From Epiperipatus broadwayi (lineage: Eukaryota; Onychophora; Udeonychophora; Euonychophora; Peripatidae): a DNA stretch of 64,000 nt. This document shows positions 35,300 to 49,686 of the stretch, piece by piece. The DNA lies in NCBI GenBank assembly GCA_028023455.1, contig JAQFVV010006335.1, positions 1,487,412 to 1,551,411 on the forward strand. The letters run 5' to 3'. Under the pieces are notes generated by a model, which ran no database searches, was not told the origin of the DNA, and saw only the letters and a list, made by a program, of their open reading frames with translations. Position 1 is the first letter of the stretch; the number at the start of each line of letters is the position of its first letter. Made by a program: the position numbers and the translations under genes.

Positions 35300-36745
35300 T
35301 ATATTTTTATAGTCAATGCACATGTATCGTAATATTAAAAGAATATCATTATTTTCAATAGTTTTCACTTCACTTCTAAATGATTGCTCTAAATTTAATC
35401 TGCTTTCACTGATTATTAGATTTTTTTTTTGTATTATTCAATTAAATATCTTTATCTGTTTCTCCCATCTGAACATAATGTATTTTTGTAGATTTCATAA
35501 AAAGTTTTTGGAGTTACTTTCAAAATTTAATTGTCCATCTACCTTCATCTTTTCTAATAACTTGTCCATCACATTTTTATCATAGTCTTCTAATTGTTTC
35601 ATTGATTCCATTTATATTATTCTTATAGTTTTCATATTTTATTTCTTACTATCATTTCCAATAACTTTCCATAATAATAATGACCATATGTATGACATAA
35701 AAGTTTATATTAAATGCAAGTAACATTTGGTGTTTATGGATTGATTATTACAGACTTTATATATATTGTTACTCATTTATAATTTGCTTGTAACATTGGA
35801 ATTTTACTTACATATATACATAACTGAGCAGGAATTTTATTTACGTATATAACTCACTAGCAGCCTCAGTTACTTCCTGTTTCAGTTAAATATATTCTGA
35901 GTTATTTGTTTACATATTTAAACAATCTGGTCTTATTTCTTAATATTTAATTAAATATTTTGTAAAACTAAAGAAATAAAATGGTATAAATAGTAATAAT
36001 ATATTTAAATTTAGGATACATAAATTTTCTTTTAATATTTATAAATTTATATGATTCTATTATTGTAAAACAAAATGCACCCCTTTATTTGTTGTTACAT
36101 ATATATAAGAATAAACTTAAACATATAATTATTGATAAAACATGTTTTGTGTGCGTGTATCAGTACTTATTTATTTTTGTAAACTTATTTTTATAATGAA
36201 GGTTTATTTCTAAGCTTTAAGAATTGATTATCTCAAAATAGTTCTTTTTATGTTTATCCAATTCTGTATAATATATTTAAAAAAAATTGTATAAATAGAA
36301 AAAAAATATCACCTGGCTATTTTTTTATTTTGAATGTTTGTGTATATAAACTATATATAAATGAAGTTTTAGAAAATTGAGTATTGAGTTGTGATGTGAG
36401 GTTGAAACTGCTAATTTTGGATAGTTTACAAGCAGTAACGTCATTATAAACGAGTTCAACAATGTCATATTATTGTTACTGATATTTGAGAATGTTAAAA
36501 TAACATCTGAATTGAAAAATATCTTGGGTAAGTTTACAAAAGTGCTTTATTTTATATTGCTAGACATTCATATTATATAAAAATGTAAGCTTAAATAAAT
36601 TTACATTATCAACTATTTAATATTGAACAGAATGTGAGTAAATTTATAAAATGAAAATTGAAAACAAAAATTATAATATACTCCTGAAATTGAAGTTAAT
36701 TAGTTTACATTAATCTTTACAAAGTATTATCAACTTATTCTTCTT
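35300..36745. other. AT-rich DNA, nothing assigned
   Basis: Short open frames only (for example 35316-35585, Phe/Leu/Ile/Ser-rich, as expected from T-rich sequence). No motif. Confidence 0.5.
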
Positions 36746-36749
36746 TATG

Positions 36750-37065
36750 GTTGATAAAATTATAAAAAAAATCAACGAATACACTTTTGTTATTACTGTT
36801 ACAATGTTTATTTTATTATAATTAATCAGTCTTACAGTTTTGATAGGTCAGCAATTTACTTCAGTTCTTATTATATTCCGTTTTTCCAACACAAATTAGT
36901 GATCATTGGAAATAACAGAATAATGAGTTGATCATTGGAAATAACAGAATAATGAGTTCTGAAGTAGTTTGTTGGTCAATCAAAACTGTAAGATTGAATA
37001 ATTTTAGTAAAATAAAGAAAGTAACAGTAATAAACAAGGTTGACTTTATTTAATTTTTTCATCAA
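36750..37065. repeat. Fold-back element with an internal 29-bp duplication
   Basis: The left arm (36750-36864) and right arm (36959-37065) are imperfect reverse complements along about 110 bp. The best block is 'cttacagttttgataggtca' against 'tggtcaatcaaaactgtaag'. The centre holds two tandem copies of a 29-bp unit beginning 'gatcattggaaataacagaa'. No ORF. The outer ends have no obvious target-site duplication. Confidence 0.7.
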
Positions 37066-37069
37066 TTTG

Positions 37070-37945
37070 TGTTAGAAGCCTGTAGTAAATTATTGTATTA
37101 ATATTTGTTCTATGTTCTGATTATTTGCCAATATTTAATTAAATTATCTTAAATTGTGATGACAGCTATTTGAACTAGAATATTTCAATTACTAGTTTTA
37201 TTTTTATTTTATTTTAGTAATTTTAAATACTTTGACTAAGCAAGAATTTAATTAATTTTTCCAAATTTAGTGATCATGTCACAATAGGCTTTTGTAAAGA
37301 TATTCTTATAATCAGTATTGTTTTAATTTAAAAATTGATCAATTAAATTAAATTGTAAATAGACAGATTACACTGGGGAACAAAATTTTTGTTGCATCCA
37401 CAAAAACACTTGTTCTTACTTAATTCGAGAGTGCTGATCTCAAATCTGACATTAACTTTTCTCTGTAAGCTACAGTTTTTTTTGCAATTCAAGATTTTAG
37501 GTTTTCATCTTATTGTAAAATTTTCAATATTTAGTTTAACATAATGAACAATAATATTTAAACAGCTTGCACATGCGCTTTAGATTTTAAATATAAAATG
37601 AATGAATACTAACACTTCAACAACATGATAAAGTCTTTGGAAAAGATAGAATGGCCATCTATCTTTTCAAACCCAAACGCTTTTGTATAGGCAAATCTTA
37701 AGTGTTTGAAAGTGAAAGTGTGAAGTTATTAAATAATCAACATAATGAAGTAGAATGTCTTCTTGGGTATCTTCTTTGTGAAAATATAATAATTTATATA
37801 ATGCAGTAAATACACTAATACACTAAAAGATATGATGCATCAGAATTTGTCTACAATTTCAAAATAGAACACATTAAAACACTTATTATTTTAACCATAA
37901 AATTTGTGTAAACTTATTTAAATTCTATTCAGGCAAAAATTTGTA
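37070..37945. other. AT-rich DNA, nothing assigned
   Basis: No feature recognised between the fold-back and the pseudogene. Confidence 0.5.
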
Positions 37946-37949
37946 TTTG

Positions 37950-39610
37950 TAGCTCTTATGTTTGTGTACTTGTTGAAGAAAATCTCATTTGATGCTCCAG
38001 CAAGTAGTCTGTCATCATATTTCTGTCCCATTGCCCCTGATAACACTTTTTCATCATGTTCAGATCTTGATGAAAGCATTCTCCCTGCTCATCACTAACA
38101 GCTCCAAGATTTTTGAGAAACTTATCAAGGTGATTGTTCCAGGCATGAGTGTTAATACTCATGTTATGTTGAATGTTGTGGAAAGTCAACAGCATCCTTT
38201 GAACCAGAAGTTCAAAGTTTTCTGCTTTTTTGTTGCCAAGGAAGTTTTTGTTAACTGCCATAAAAGACTACCATGCTGATTTTTCCTCTTTATTCATCTT
38301 CCTGGAAAATTCTTCATCATGTATGATGATTATAATTTGAGGTCCATCAAATATTCCTGCTTTTATCTTCTCAAAGGATAAGGCAGGAAAAGCAAAAATA
38401 ATATGTTGAAAGCATTCACTTTCTCTATTCAAAGACTGAATAAACTGTTTCATTAAGCCAAGTGTAATGTAAAGTGGGGGAAACTGATCATGTCTTGATT
38501 AACTACAGGTTCATTCACAATATTTTCCATCCCTAATTTCAGAGCTTCATGTTTTGGCCACTCCTTCTGTGTCCAGTATTTCTCCCGAGCTTGGCTGTGC
38601 CTCAAAAACAGAAAGCAAGGATACTTTGTGAAACCTCTTTGTTGTCATAGAAGGAAATTTACCATTTTAAGATCAACACAAATGATCCAGTTATACACCT
38701 CATACTTCAGTAAGTTTTGAACAATTATTATATCATTAGAATCTTCTCGTACATGAGTTAAATAACCAATTGCCACTGCTGCATAAACATTACCATTGTA
38801 TAGGAGAACACATTTCAAATCCATTTACAGCTGTCAAGAAATAGTCACCATTCTGTTGAACTATGTAACACCTAGCTGGCTGAGAAGATTACTGATATCA
38901 TGAGAGATATCACAGTCAACAAAGTGTTTGTCTTTTGAAAAAAAAAAACCCACAAAAATTTTGTTCACACTTCCTGAAGTGGGATACTTTAGCTGGTCGG
39001 TGAAGTACATTCTTTTCTTGAAGCCTGGAGGCTAATAATTCAGATGATTTATTTGATAGTCCCAAATCTTTTAACTAAGTCATTCAATTCACATTAACTA
39101 AACTGCTGAGGGGTTAATGACTGTTTGGCATCAGAAGAAGACCCTTCAGATTTTACAACCATTTGCTCATGCATCTTATCAAAATACACTTGAAAACATG
39201 TTCACCTTCTTTGTTCTTAAAAGAAATAAACCCATTGAAAACTGGAACTGAGAATGTCTCAGAGTGTGGGATAGGTTTTAGGAATATTAAGATATGTGGT
39301 CATATGCCCTTTTTCTTGCTGATGCCCTGTGTATGGATCAGACAGAAATAACAAACACTGATGTGGTCCTTAGATTCATGCCAAACTATGGACATACCAA
39401 AAACCATTCTTTTGCATTTTCTTTTTGTCCAGTCATGAAGCATTTTCTCACAATTAGCCAAATTCTTGTCTTGATAACCAAGGGAAACTTTAAAATAGGC
39501 AATATATGCATGTGCCACAGATGATGAAATATTGTACCTTTGATATTGAACAGTGTAACAGTCACATATATAACAGAAGGGGTCATGACTATCTCTTACA
39601 TTTATGCCTA
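37950..39610 (-). pseudogene. Pseudogene of a repeated cysteine-containing protein family
   Basis: Minus strand, in order: 'HDPFCYICDCYTV' and 'AYIAYFKVSLGYQDKNLANC' (39,600-39,430), 'GMSIVWHESKDHISVCYFC' (39,400-39,340), 'LKPIPHSE' near 39,270, 'FPPLYITLGLMKQFIQSL' (38,480-38,430), 'KIKAGIFDGPQI' near 38,340, 'KNFLGNKKAENFELLV' near 38,220, 'NMSINTHAWNNHLDKFLKNL' and 'GAVSDEQGECFHQD' near 38,090, and 'YQGQWDRNMMTDY' near 38,010. I recognise this order (Cys motifs, LGLMKQF, AGIFDGPQI, KNFLGN, SDEQGERFHQD, MMADYCW) as a multi-copy family of unknown function common in arthropod and cnidarian genomes, probably spread by transposition. The copy is intronless and broken by stops and frameshifts throughout. 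The open pieces 37956-38261 and 38268-38453 are its best-preserved part. Confidence 0.75.
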
Positions 39611-39619
39611 CTCAAAGAA

Positions 39620-40460
39620 GCCATGATTTAATCTAAAAACAAAATAAGAGGGTGTTTTTATCAGATAATAATTTTTTACACTTAAGAAGAACTACAATTA
39701 TGTAAAAGTGATGTTTGTAAAACATTAATTGCCTTGTGGATATGTTCAATCCAAGAGTCATTACCCTTTAACTCCAATTTGAAAACCAATGCATGTCATT
39801 AATTGAAAACAAAAAGAAATTAAAATTTCATAAAAACTAGAGCATGCACCAAAAAAAGGATTTCAGATTTGGAATCAGCAATGCAGAAATATATAAAAAA
39901 AAGTTCTAAAACATCATACAAAAAAATGGAAAAAAAATGTTGCCCAGGGTTATACTTGAATCCAAATTATTGTAGTTTTTAAGTTATTTTCGTTAACATA
40001 ACAGTATTTTGCATTATTTGCACTCTAAGAATCTTAATTACCAATATTCAATGTGATTTTATATTTCAAACTTACGTTTTTGCAATTTGTAAAACATATA
40101 TGTATAATTTACCTTATTGGTTAGCAGATGCATTTTACTGTCTTCATTATGGATAACAGTAGGGTAACAATAAAACAAATTATATTATTGTTAACAATAA
40201 GTCTGATAATAATAATTATAAAAAATAAATTACAAGCTTTTTCTGAATTATCTAGATCTATAAACTAACAATTTACCATGTTATTTCTGTAAAATAAAAA
40301 TGAAGTTGGTGAAAATAATTATAAAAAAACTAATGTTATCCTTTTTTATATTGAAGCACAAACTAACTGTTTATCATTATATTTACATAAATCTGTTTAT
40401 GTAGCATACATGCTTAATAATTTTGCCATTACTCTAGTATTCCATATATATATATTGTTC
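39620..40460. other. AT-rich DNA, nothing assigned
   Basis: No supported feature. Confidence 0.5.
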
Positions 40461-40466
40461 CTTTGT

Positions 40467-40579
40467 AATATATATTACGATTTTAATTCAGACTTTCAAG
40501 CTCCCTACAGCTATCCACTCCTTTTTATACAACTGATACACGTGATCACATACATGAGAAAAAGATAAATAAATGATTT

Positions 40580-40584
<5 letters not shown>
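40467..40584 (-). repeat. Family-b arm next to a long TA tract
   Basis: 'cagactttcaagctccctac', 'tatacaactgatacacgtga' and 'aaataaatgatttcc' match other family-b copies up to the TA tract. The hammerhead-like inner block is missing, so the TA tract has replaced or truncated the inner end. Confidence 0.7.

Positions 40585-40658
<74 letters not shown>
40585..40658. repeat. (TA)n microsatellite
   Basis: About 74 bp of uninterrupted TA. Reading frames across it are artefacts. Confidence 0.97.
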
Positions 40659-40659
<1 letters not shown>

Positions 40660-40929
40660 TTAAGTTTGTATAACAATATACATGTATGTATAAATGTGTG
40701 TGTATTGTAACCATTTTTATATCAATAATAAGAATATGTACATGAAAATATGTTAAAATAAAATATTACGATCTTAAAATTAATTAGGCTAGTGTGAATG
40801 ATAAATGTAAGGGAGGTCACAAAATGTTTATGAAGATAATAACTTCCAGTATAGACATTGATTAAACTAACTTTAAAATCCATAAGCAAAATATTGCTAG
40901 ATAAATCTAGTTTGCAAAACCAATAAATA

Positions 40930-41290
40930 GTTAATAATCATGTCTATGAAATGAATATGAAATTATGAATTAAGTGATAGATGAATTAGGATGTAGACAA
41001 TTAAATGAATGATGACAACAAATAATAATTAAATAACGAAAAATGAACAAGCTTAAGAGTGGGGAGAAGAGAAAGAAAATGTGTTAGGGTGATGCATGAT
41101 TAAGATGATGATAGAATAGGAGTCAATAAATGATGAATCAATTATGATGATGAGTTAAGATGAAATAAGAATAAAAATAAAAGAAATATCCAGATGAAAT
41201 ACGAGGACAATTTTGATGATGAATAATGAAATCCTGAACTATAAAATCTAAAATAGTGTTAAATGACAGTAAGATAAAAATAAAACAAGG
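40930..41290. other. Purine-rich, strand-asymmetric stretch
   Basis: The plus strand is dominated by A and G with T, with many 'atgatga', 'gaatga' and 'agataa' words and very few C. No ORF. It may be an eroded simple repeat. Confidence 0.4.
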
Positions 41291-44200
41291 TATGGATTCT
41301 AAACTTGACTAAACCAGAATATTTAACCATGAGGTTAAAATGGCATCTTAGAATTATACAAACTTAATTAAACAATAAAAGTAAACCTGAGAGATCAAGA
41401 CAAGTCATTAAAATGACTACAGATATAAATGTTGTCATAAATTCAAACTTATGACTGGTAACTAGTCAATTTACCTTTCTCAGGGTTCAAATAACTTAAA
41501 TATTACTATTTTAAAAATATACTTGGGTGAGTGAGAAAGATTTTGCCACTACCCGAATATAACAAACAAAGATAGTGTATAAAGCAAAATAGAATAATGA
41601 ATATTTGACAATTCCAATACTAACAATAATATGAACTTTAAGCTTTACAAAGTATATATAAATTTTTAATAAAGCAAAGACAATAATTTACAAACTATCT
41701 TTTATTAAACAAGTATGAGCAATATGATCAAGATCAGGGAATGATGTGTCTAATGATTCAGATAAACAGGTTGTTCCAAAAGCTGGATTTTTTATCTTTA
41801 AAATATTATTTAAAATAATACATGTTCTTTGGGTCAACAGTGTTTTGATCAATAAGTGATGAAGCCTTAAATACTTTAAATGTAAGAGCTTAACAAAATT
41901 TATTTTAATATGCTAAACACACAATAAAATCTATTTTGTTGACTAATGATGACTTTATGACAATAAAAATAATATGTTGATAGCAATAGCAATAACAACA
42001 TGGATAGTAATTAGCAATAAGACCACAAAGCACTAAATATATTTTAAAACAAAATTTATTTACATTATTTACAGATTTTATGAATACAATAGGAATAATA
42101 AAGAAAACATATATAATCCTGGACGAATATGACATGAATTTAAATATAGCTAGATTTAACAACATGATTTTTTGATTACAAAAAGATATCATAAGATCTA
42201 TTTATTACTTTAATAAATCATTACCCTTTTATTTATTATTATTGCAATTTATTACACAGCTTGAATTTACTTTAGACTCATTATACGTCTATATTAAGAA
42301 AGTATAAGCATTTAAAAACAACTTGGACTTTTTTTAAGACTAAATAAATTATAACATTTTAAAATAACCTGGGTATAAATGATAGATAATATATCTTAAT
42401 GATATACATGAATCACCTTGAATGGATAGAACAATCTACTAAAAATAACCTTTAACTCATAATATCGTTTACCATCATTTTGCTTAATGCTAAGTACAAT
42501 CTACATCTGCAATCCATACGTTAAAAATGATTCCACTGTTATCCATACTAAATCATCAAACTTAGGAATATGATGCATAATAAAACATATATATTCCAAG
42601 ATATAGTGGGGTGGAGCTAAGGCAAAGAACAAACTAATCAACCTAGGCCATGACCATCTCATGTCCACATATGGTTTAAAATCATTGTGTCACTTCTGTA
42701 TTATCTTTAGGGGTATGATTAAAAGAAAAGGGGTGGTTAGTCTCTTATTTAATAATGAGCTCAATATACTACAAAATATGGTCTTAATTTGCTCAAAGTT
42801 TAGTAACTATTATTTATAATTCTCCCACAATGGTCATTTTATATCATGACTCAGGGAACAAATACGTTCACCTAATGTGATGGGTTATGTACCTATTACA
42901 TATTCCAAAATGTTATATACCTATCATTACAACTATTTACTATGACAACAGATAAATCTAGTACGAATCTAACATACCATGAGTACATAAAGTCACTAGC
43001 AAATGGTATGGATTAGTACTTGAGTCATAAAATTTATAATTACCAATTATCAATTCGAGAATGATCTCTAACTATAGCTACTGTTAACTATTAATTAGTC
43101 ATGTATTATACATATTAAATACCATGTCAAATATACTTAAATTGACCAAGTTATATATTATTCATTTATTATTATAATTCAACAATTGTTCCCTTTTATC
43201 CTCTAAAAAAAAATATCAGAATAAACTGTAATAATTTATTACCTGTGTTCATATTTTAAATATGAATGAAATTTATAATAAATAAGATTGTTTATATATA
43301 TATATATTGTGCCCTTGTCTGTAGGTCATAGGTAGGGTAGAAAGGTCAATTATTAAAAAATTTTAAATTTTAAGTTATATTTGTAAGATATATAAATAAT
43401 AATAAGAGAATGAGATTTTATAGTACAATTTAAAGCTAAAAATACCTGGTAGGTAACAGTGTAATAAATTATTTTAAAAGAAAACAATTAAATAAAGCTT
43501 AATCATATCATTGCTTATGGTTGTGAAAGCTGGCCATATAAAATAATACAGCTATAGATAGTTAAAAGTATATCAATTATTTAGTATAATATTTAAAAAC
43601 TAATAAATTAAATAAATGAAATGTAATGTTATAATTGTATTTAATAATCCAATTTAATAGAGTATAATTTATTAATAAACTTTGGGATGGTGAGAGTTAT
43701 ATTTAGTTTAACATTTTAAAATTATTTTCTAAATTTTTTATAAAATATATCAGTTTTGGTAATTTAAACCAAGACGTAAATAAAAAATCATTTTTATAAA
43801 GTTAGTAGACACGTGACCGTATATTAAATACCTTCACACACACTCTTGTTAAAATAATAATAAACTGTGTGAATTTAAAACTAGATATAATTGCCATCGA
43901 TCTTTAAAGTGAAAGTTAAAAATATTAAATATTGTTTTAATAATTATTTTAAAGCTTAGATAATTTTTTATAAAAACTATAATTGAATTTAATAATATTA
44001 GTCTGGGAAATATTCCAGACATTACGTCATCAGTTCTTAACTTTAAACATCCATTCTGTTATCAAAATAAAATGAATAAATTGTTCGCGCTAAAATAAAT
44101 ATTAACCAATCAAAGGATGTAAAATTAAGAGACAAAAATCTAAGAATTATACAGAGGGGGAGAAGTAATGTGTAAGTGAAAGAGAAAGTAACAAAATTTT

Positions 44201-47200
44201 TATGGCTGATAACATCGTAGCTAAACAGTAATATAAATTTATAATTTCGGATTTATTCTAAAAGTTATTCTGTAATATATAATATATTTTGACTACAGAG
44301 ATATGGATTGCTAATTTTAAGTTTATCTTACCAGGAAATTTTATTCAAATTTAACCAGAAAGCCTACAGTAACATGGAAGTACAAGAAAAAATATTTAAA
44401 GTGATTGCTGAAAGAAAAATAATGGGAAATCATCTTAATGCCACTTTAGTTGTGCTCAACCAGAAACTTAATCTTATAACTGAAAGGAATACAATTGGGA
44501 CGATATGTGAAAATCTGAAAAAGAAGCTGCTGTTCGTCAAGAACAATTTATGATGATAAATTTACAGAGCTATCTTAAAACTAAGTTATACTTCTCTATG
44601 AACAAAATTTTAATATGCGTTCTAGTATCAAGAAAAATAACGGTGGAGAAAGAATGTTTATTTTGTAAAGAAAACATTATTAAAAGATATAGTTCCAGAA
44701 TTGTGAAATAAAGGAAAGTAAAAAGATTAAAGTGCTATAAGTATTTTATGGCAAGGTGCCTAAAACTTTATCTTATGAGAAAAAATATTATAAAGTATTC
44801 AATGAAATAATGCTTGATCAAAGAAATATAAAATTAAATGACTAAATAAAAATGGATCCATGGAAATAGAAAATTATTGAAGATTTAAATAAAATATCTA
44901 CAAGATGCATCGGGGGAAACCAGACGCGCGGGAAAAAGCTAGCAGACTATGTTGAAGGAGATATCAAGAATTAATAAGTGTATAAAATATTGAGAAAACT
45001 AAGGATCATCGTCGATGAAGATTATTAAACAGAGTTATTTTTTTTATAGAACATTAAGTGACTGAAGAAAAAATAAAGTATATATTTTTTTTTAGCTTTA
45101 CGATGAACAATTTTCAAGCAAGTTCGACAAAGCAGTATCGTAAATATAATTTAATATTTTTATTTGATTGTATTTAAAATATAAAAATTCTATATTAGCT
45201 TAGGGAAACATATAAACATGAATTTAAGAATAATGAGATTTTAAATATAATAGCTTAATAGAATGATAGAAATATTATTATAAAAATAAAATGTATGTAT
45301 GGAAGTTTTAAATATCTACAAGAAGTAATGGAATGGTGAAGCCTTCAGAATACGATCAAGAAGATAGAGATCGTTTTGGTAATTGTGATATTATTGATAA
45401 TGCATAATGTATTTTTTTTTAGGTCATCTATTAATGAAGAATGATGTATGAAAGTTTTTAAATTATAAGTACACATTTTATCCAACATTAAAACATATAT
45501 TTGAGATAGTAGTAATTTTAAATGTGCATGCAATAAGTTGTTTTAAAAATATAATTAATAATAAGTATCATAATAATTATGTGATTCTTTTGAACTTTTA
45601 TGTTGCAAAATCTTCAGATAATTTTAAAATAGTTGGTATATTATAAATATACGAGATAAGTAGTAAAAGATTTTCTTAAGAATAGCTGTATAGTTTGAAC
45701 TAAAAATGAATTTTATTATTGTTAGAAATGTAGACAGAAATTTGTCGATGTACTGCATAGATAAATCTAGAGAAATAAAATCGGATAGTGACTTGGTAGT
45801 ACTGGTGTAGAGGAAACCAAGATGATGTTTTTTGCCAAGAAATAAGAAAAATCAAATATTTGGATCATAGTATTTTGTGTGATTTCAGTATAGCTAACTA
45901 AGTCCTATCACTGAACACATATATTTTGGACAGTGTCTTTTGCGTATTTTTAAACTTTTTGATGTTTTATAAAGCTGAAGAAATAGCTTTAGCATCACTC
46001 CTATAGTAGAGGTGGATAGACAGATAAAGGTCACTCCTCTATGGTGTTCTTTAAATTCACTGTGCCATCATTGTCAAGTTTTATGACGGATAATATTCTA
46101 GTTGTTTTGATCCTGTGCATCTATTTTCGCTATCCTTGTTTCATGAATATACATCGTCAGAAAGATATTTTTATAGAAATGATACATAAAATAGAAATGA
46201 GGCTAGGTTGTCGTTATGTAAGAATAGTTTATTTACTAGAATGAGTTAGAATTGTTATTTTAAAAGTGAAAGTATAAATGTCATAAAGAGATGAAGAATC
46301 ATATGATATAGTTTTAAAAAGTAATTCTGAAATGAATATAAGATTTTAAAGGAAAAATCTAAACAAAGTTTTTAAAGTAATAATAAAATTTTAATATTTT
46401 ATATGATATTTAAAAATAGAGATTGCATGTTGGTTGAAAAATGATTCAATAATGTGTAACAGATATATGTATTTGTGCATGGTATGTTAATGATTGTGGT
46501 TACCATACGAAGCAAAGGCTTGGATAAGTATTGGATTAATAATTATTGTATAGTCAATAATAAAACGGAACATCAAAATGTCAAGAAGGGTTTGAATCTT
46601 TAGGATTCCATACGAATAATATAAAAATAGAATTTTATGATTTTGTATAATTTTTACTACGAAGGTAAAAAATTTTGTAAAAATATAATTTTAAAATTAA
46701 TAGAGATATAAAGTATTAATGATAATTATTGATAGATACATTTTTTGTAACAAGCTAAACTAAAATCAGATATCTAATAATAATAATACTGTATAAGAGT
46801 TAAAAATAAAATAAGTAGAAATTTAATGTTAAGAGATAAACTAGTAAAGTAATTTTGTAACAGGAAAGTAGGGATATCCGATGTACATAATGTAAATATT
46901 GTTATTTGTATAATTATTAATAAACTATGTTGTAAATTTATTTGTAAGCTTCGTGTCTTAGTTATATTTCTCCACATAGAATGCATGATATCGCAATACA
47001 CATTTATAATTGCAACAGACATATAATTTTGCACAAAGTAGATAAACATAAAAGTGTTATAATAATTTTTGAAAATTTATTTGTATGATAAAATTAAAGG
47101 ATTATAATTATATCGTTTATTGGTCATAAGTTGGTTGCCACAATATTAAAATAAATTATATGCTAATATTACAACACGTATTTTGATTGTCAGATTATTA

Positions 47201-47570
47201 AATACTACCACGAACGTAATATTTATTTATTTATTTCATTTAAGAAGAAATAGGATTACATTATACTATTATTATCATTATTCTTATTTATTATTGTTAG
47301 TTGTTACGTAGTGAATTTATGACATAAAATTCCCTTCTCATAGTTTACTACCGTAATTTAAATCAGTTTAAATGCAATTTATGAACCTGAGATTTATTTG
47401 ATTTGATTTTATTTCATTTATTTACTTAAATTATTTAATTGAGCTAGATTATTATTACAAAGAATAATAAGATATGATTATTATCTTAATCGTAATGAAA
47501 AGAGCTTGGAAAGTCATAAGAATACCATAAGTTGATTATTTAGTATAGTGTTCTTATGCCATTGGGATAG
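41291..47570. other. AT-rich DNA, nothing firmly assigned
   Basis: Contains a TA tract at 43290-43308 and an 81-codon open frame at 44308-44553 (Lys/Asn/Leu-rich, 'NLITERNTIGTICENLKKK') that I do not recognise. It also has a short GC-rich island near 44908-44935 ('accagacgcgcggg') without context. A retroelement relic around 44.2-46.3 kb is possible, but no catalytic motif is visible. Confidence 0.4.
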
Positions 47571-47808
47571 TATCATGTGGATATATCTCAATGTAGTCTG
47601 TCTCGCTCCCCGTGTCGTCGCTCCATGTCTCATGAAAATAATAAATTTTTAATAATATAACTGTATTTATATTTTAAAGTTTAGAGCTAGTAGTAATCAT
47701 TTTTAATAAATTAATTTCATTCATTTTGTTAAGACTGAGCTAGAGAGAGAACCCGGAATTTAAGTATATATAAATTTTATGGTGAGAGAGGCGACGGGGG
47801 AGGAGGGT

Positions 47809-47814
<6 letters not shown>

Positions 47815-47842
<28 letters not shown>
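47815..47842. repeat. (TA)n tract with TACAA/TTGTAA edges
   Basis: A TA run flanked by GTACAA on the left and TTGTAAC on the right, so the tract is palindromic beyond the TA itself. Confidence 0.9.
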
Positions 47843-47849
47843 AACAAAA

Positions 47850-49390
47850 AGTTGATGTTTAATAGGTGATTGAGATGTTTAATAGGGCGTCCATGTTGTA
47901 GCCAATTCTAACATTTATAAAATCATGTAATGTATAAATTAAATATTTAATAGGTTTGTAAGTACAATATCCTTCATGCGACTATGTTAGAAGTCAATTA
48001 TAACTAAATAAAAGTCAATTCTACCAAATAAAAAGTTATGCTTTACTTTATTAATTTTATAAACACTTTTCAAATTGACATAAAACGTATTTTGTAATAT
48101 TTTGATCAGTCATCCACATTGTATTTTAAATAGAACTAAAATGATTGGAAGAGTTTACAAGTATCACATATATTATTGGACAGTTTAAGCTAATTATAAC
48201 TTTATTCTAACAAATGAGAATTTTTATTCAAATGGTCGCACATCCACGTAATGGATTAATTGTACTATATTTAAATCTATATTGCATTCAAATATGTGCC
48301 AATAGTAACATTTTAAGGATGGATCGATGGATGCTTCATCATTCCCAGCTAACATTATTTTTAAAGCATACTGGGATGATGATGATGATGGTACAGAACA
48401 TCTATAATCTTAATTGCCAGGGTGCCAAATTGCAACTTTAATAAAATATAAAGATTAAATCTCACGTCAATAATTTTCAGTAATAATATTTAATGAATGG
48501 GTTAATAAATAATCAATCGATTCGGAGAACACCGAGAATGCATTAAAATCTATAATATTAATATCTTTGTAAATTCTTGGTTATTCTCAGCACACTACCC
48601 ATTCACCATCATTAAAGCTACAATTAAAATTTTAGTCTAATTACAAAGTTCTATATCCATCTCCATCTTCCAGATCCACTCCTCCATCAACTTCACATCC
48701 ATAGGTCTATTACACTATTATCTATTTTACCATTAAATTTTCCATTCTGCTAGTTCATTTCTCCCATTATAATCTCTTCTCAGGGTTTTTAGAACACTTA
48801 GGTGTGGAAATTGACTACGCTGCGACAGATTATTGGTGATAAACTCTCCTCTCTTGATAACCTCCAAGGTGATCATGGGCTGTCTTTAATGTAGTGTAAT
48901 ATCTATTTACATTAAAGCTCAAAATAATTTAAGTTTATTAAATCTTTTAGAAATACATTATAAACATAATCACAATTATAACAAAATTATAAAGATGTGC
49001 GTCTAGAGAGGTGTTTGAATACAATGGATGGAGAAAGGATTTTATGTCCACCACCTGCATCCTCTATCACTCAATAACTATCCCTATTCATAACTTATAC
49101 TTCAACTATCTTAAATTACTTGGTAATTTCTATTTATCAGAAATCAACCATTTTAAATAATTTTACAGCATATTTATTTTCGAAAATGAAGATTCAAATA
49201 TTAATAATAATATATTGATGTATGATTGGATTGAGTTGTCTAGATAATAATAACCCACAAAAACATTGAGACATATGCAAATTTTATTTAAAACAAATTA
49301 CACATTTTATTGACAGATTACAAATCAATACAGAATATATACCCATTCGCTTGATGACTCGCATGGCTTTCCCCCTATTTTACAACTGTA
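47850..49390. other. AT-rich DNA, nothing assigned
   Basis: No supported feature. The open frame 48214-48441 shows no recognisable motif and includes a short (ATG)n run. Confidence 0.45.
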
Positions 49391-49410
49391 TTATGATATA
49401 TATATATAAA

Positions 49411-49525
49411 CATAACTATCCCTAAATCAGTGGATAATATCAATAGGCTTAAAATATCAATATTCATTTCCTAATTATCAGGGATTCATGATTGTCATGG
49501 AGTTAAAAAAAACAATATTTACCTT

Positions 49526-49565
<40 letters not shown>

Positions 49566-49686
49566 AACAAACATAACTATCCCTAAATCAGTGGATAATA
49601 TCAATAGGTTTAAAATATCAATATTCATTTCCTAATTATCAGGGATTCATGATTGTCATGGAGTTAAAAAAAACAATATTTACCTT

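Noticed and set aside
44020-44045. CTGATGA on the minus strand as a hammerhead
   Set aside because: Followed by CGTAATG without a stem II hairpin or GAAA.
44308-44553. 81-codon open frame as gag of a second LTR element
   Set aside because: No gag motif, no LTRs found around it, and composition as expected for AT-rich DNA.
47600-47815. GC-rich inverted blocks (near 47605 and 47790) as a hairpin RNA
   Set aside because: The match is patchy, with several mismatches and an AT-rich 160-bp spacer; not convincing by eye.
49520-49560. CA/TA repeats and other short direct repeats as a CRISPR array
   Set aside because: Simple-sequence repeats with no spacer-repeat periodicity, in a eukaryotic context.
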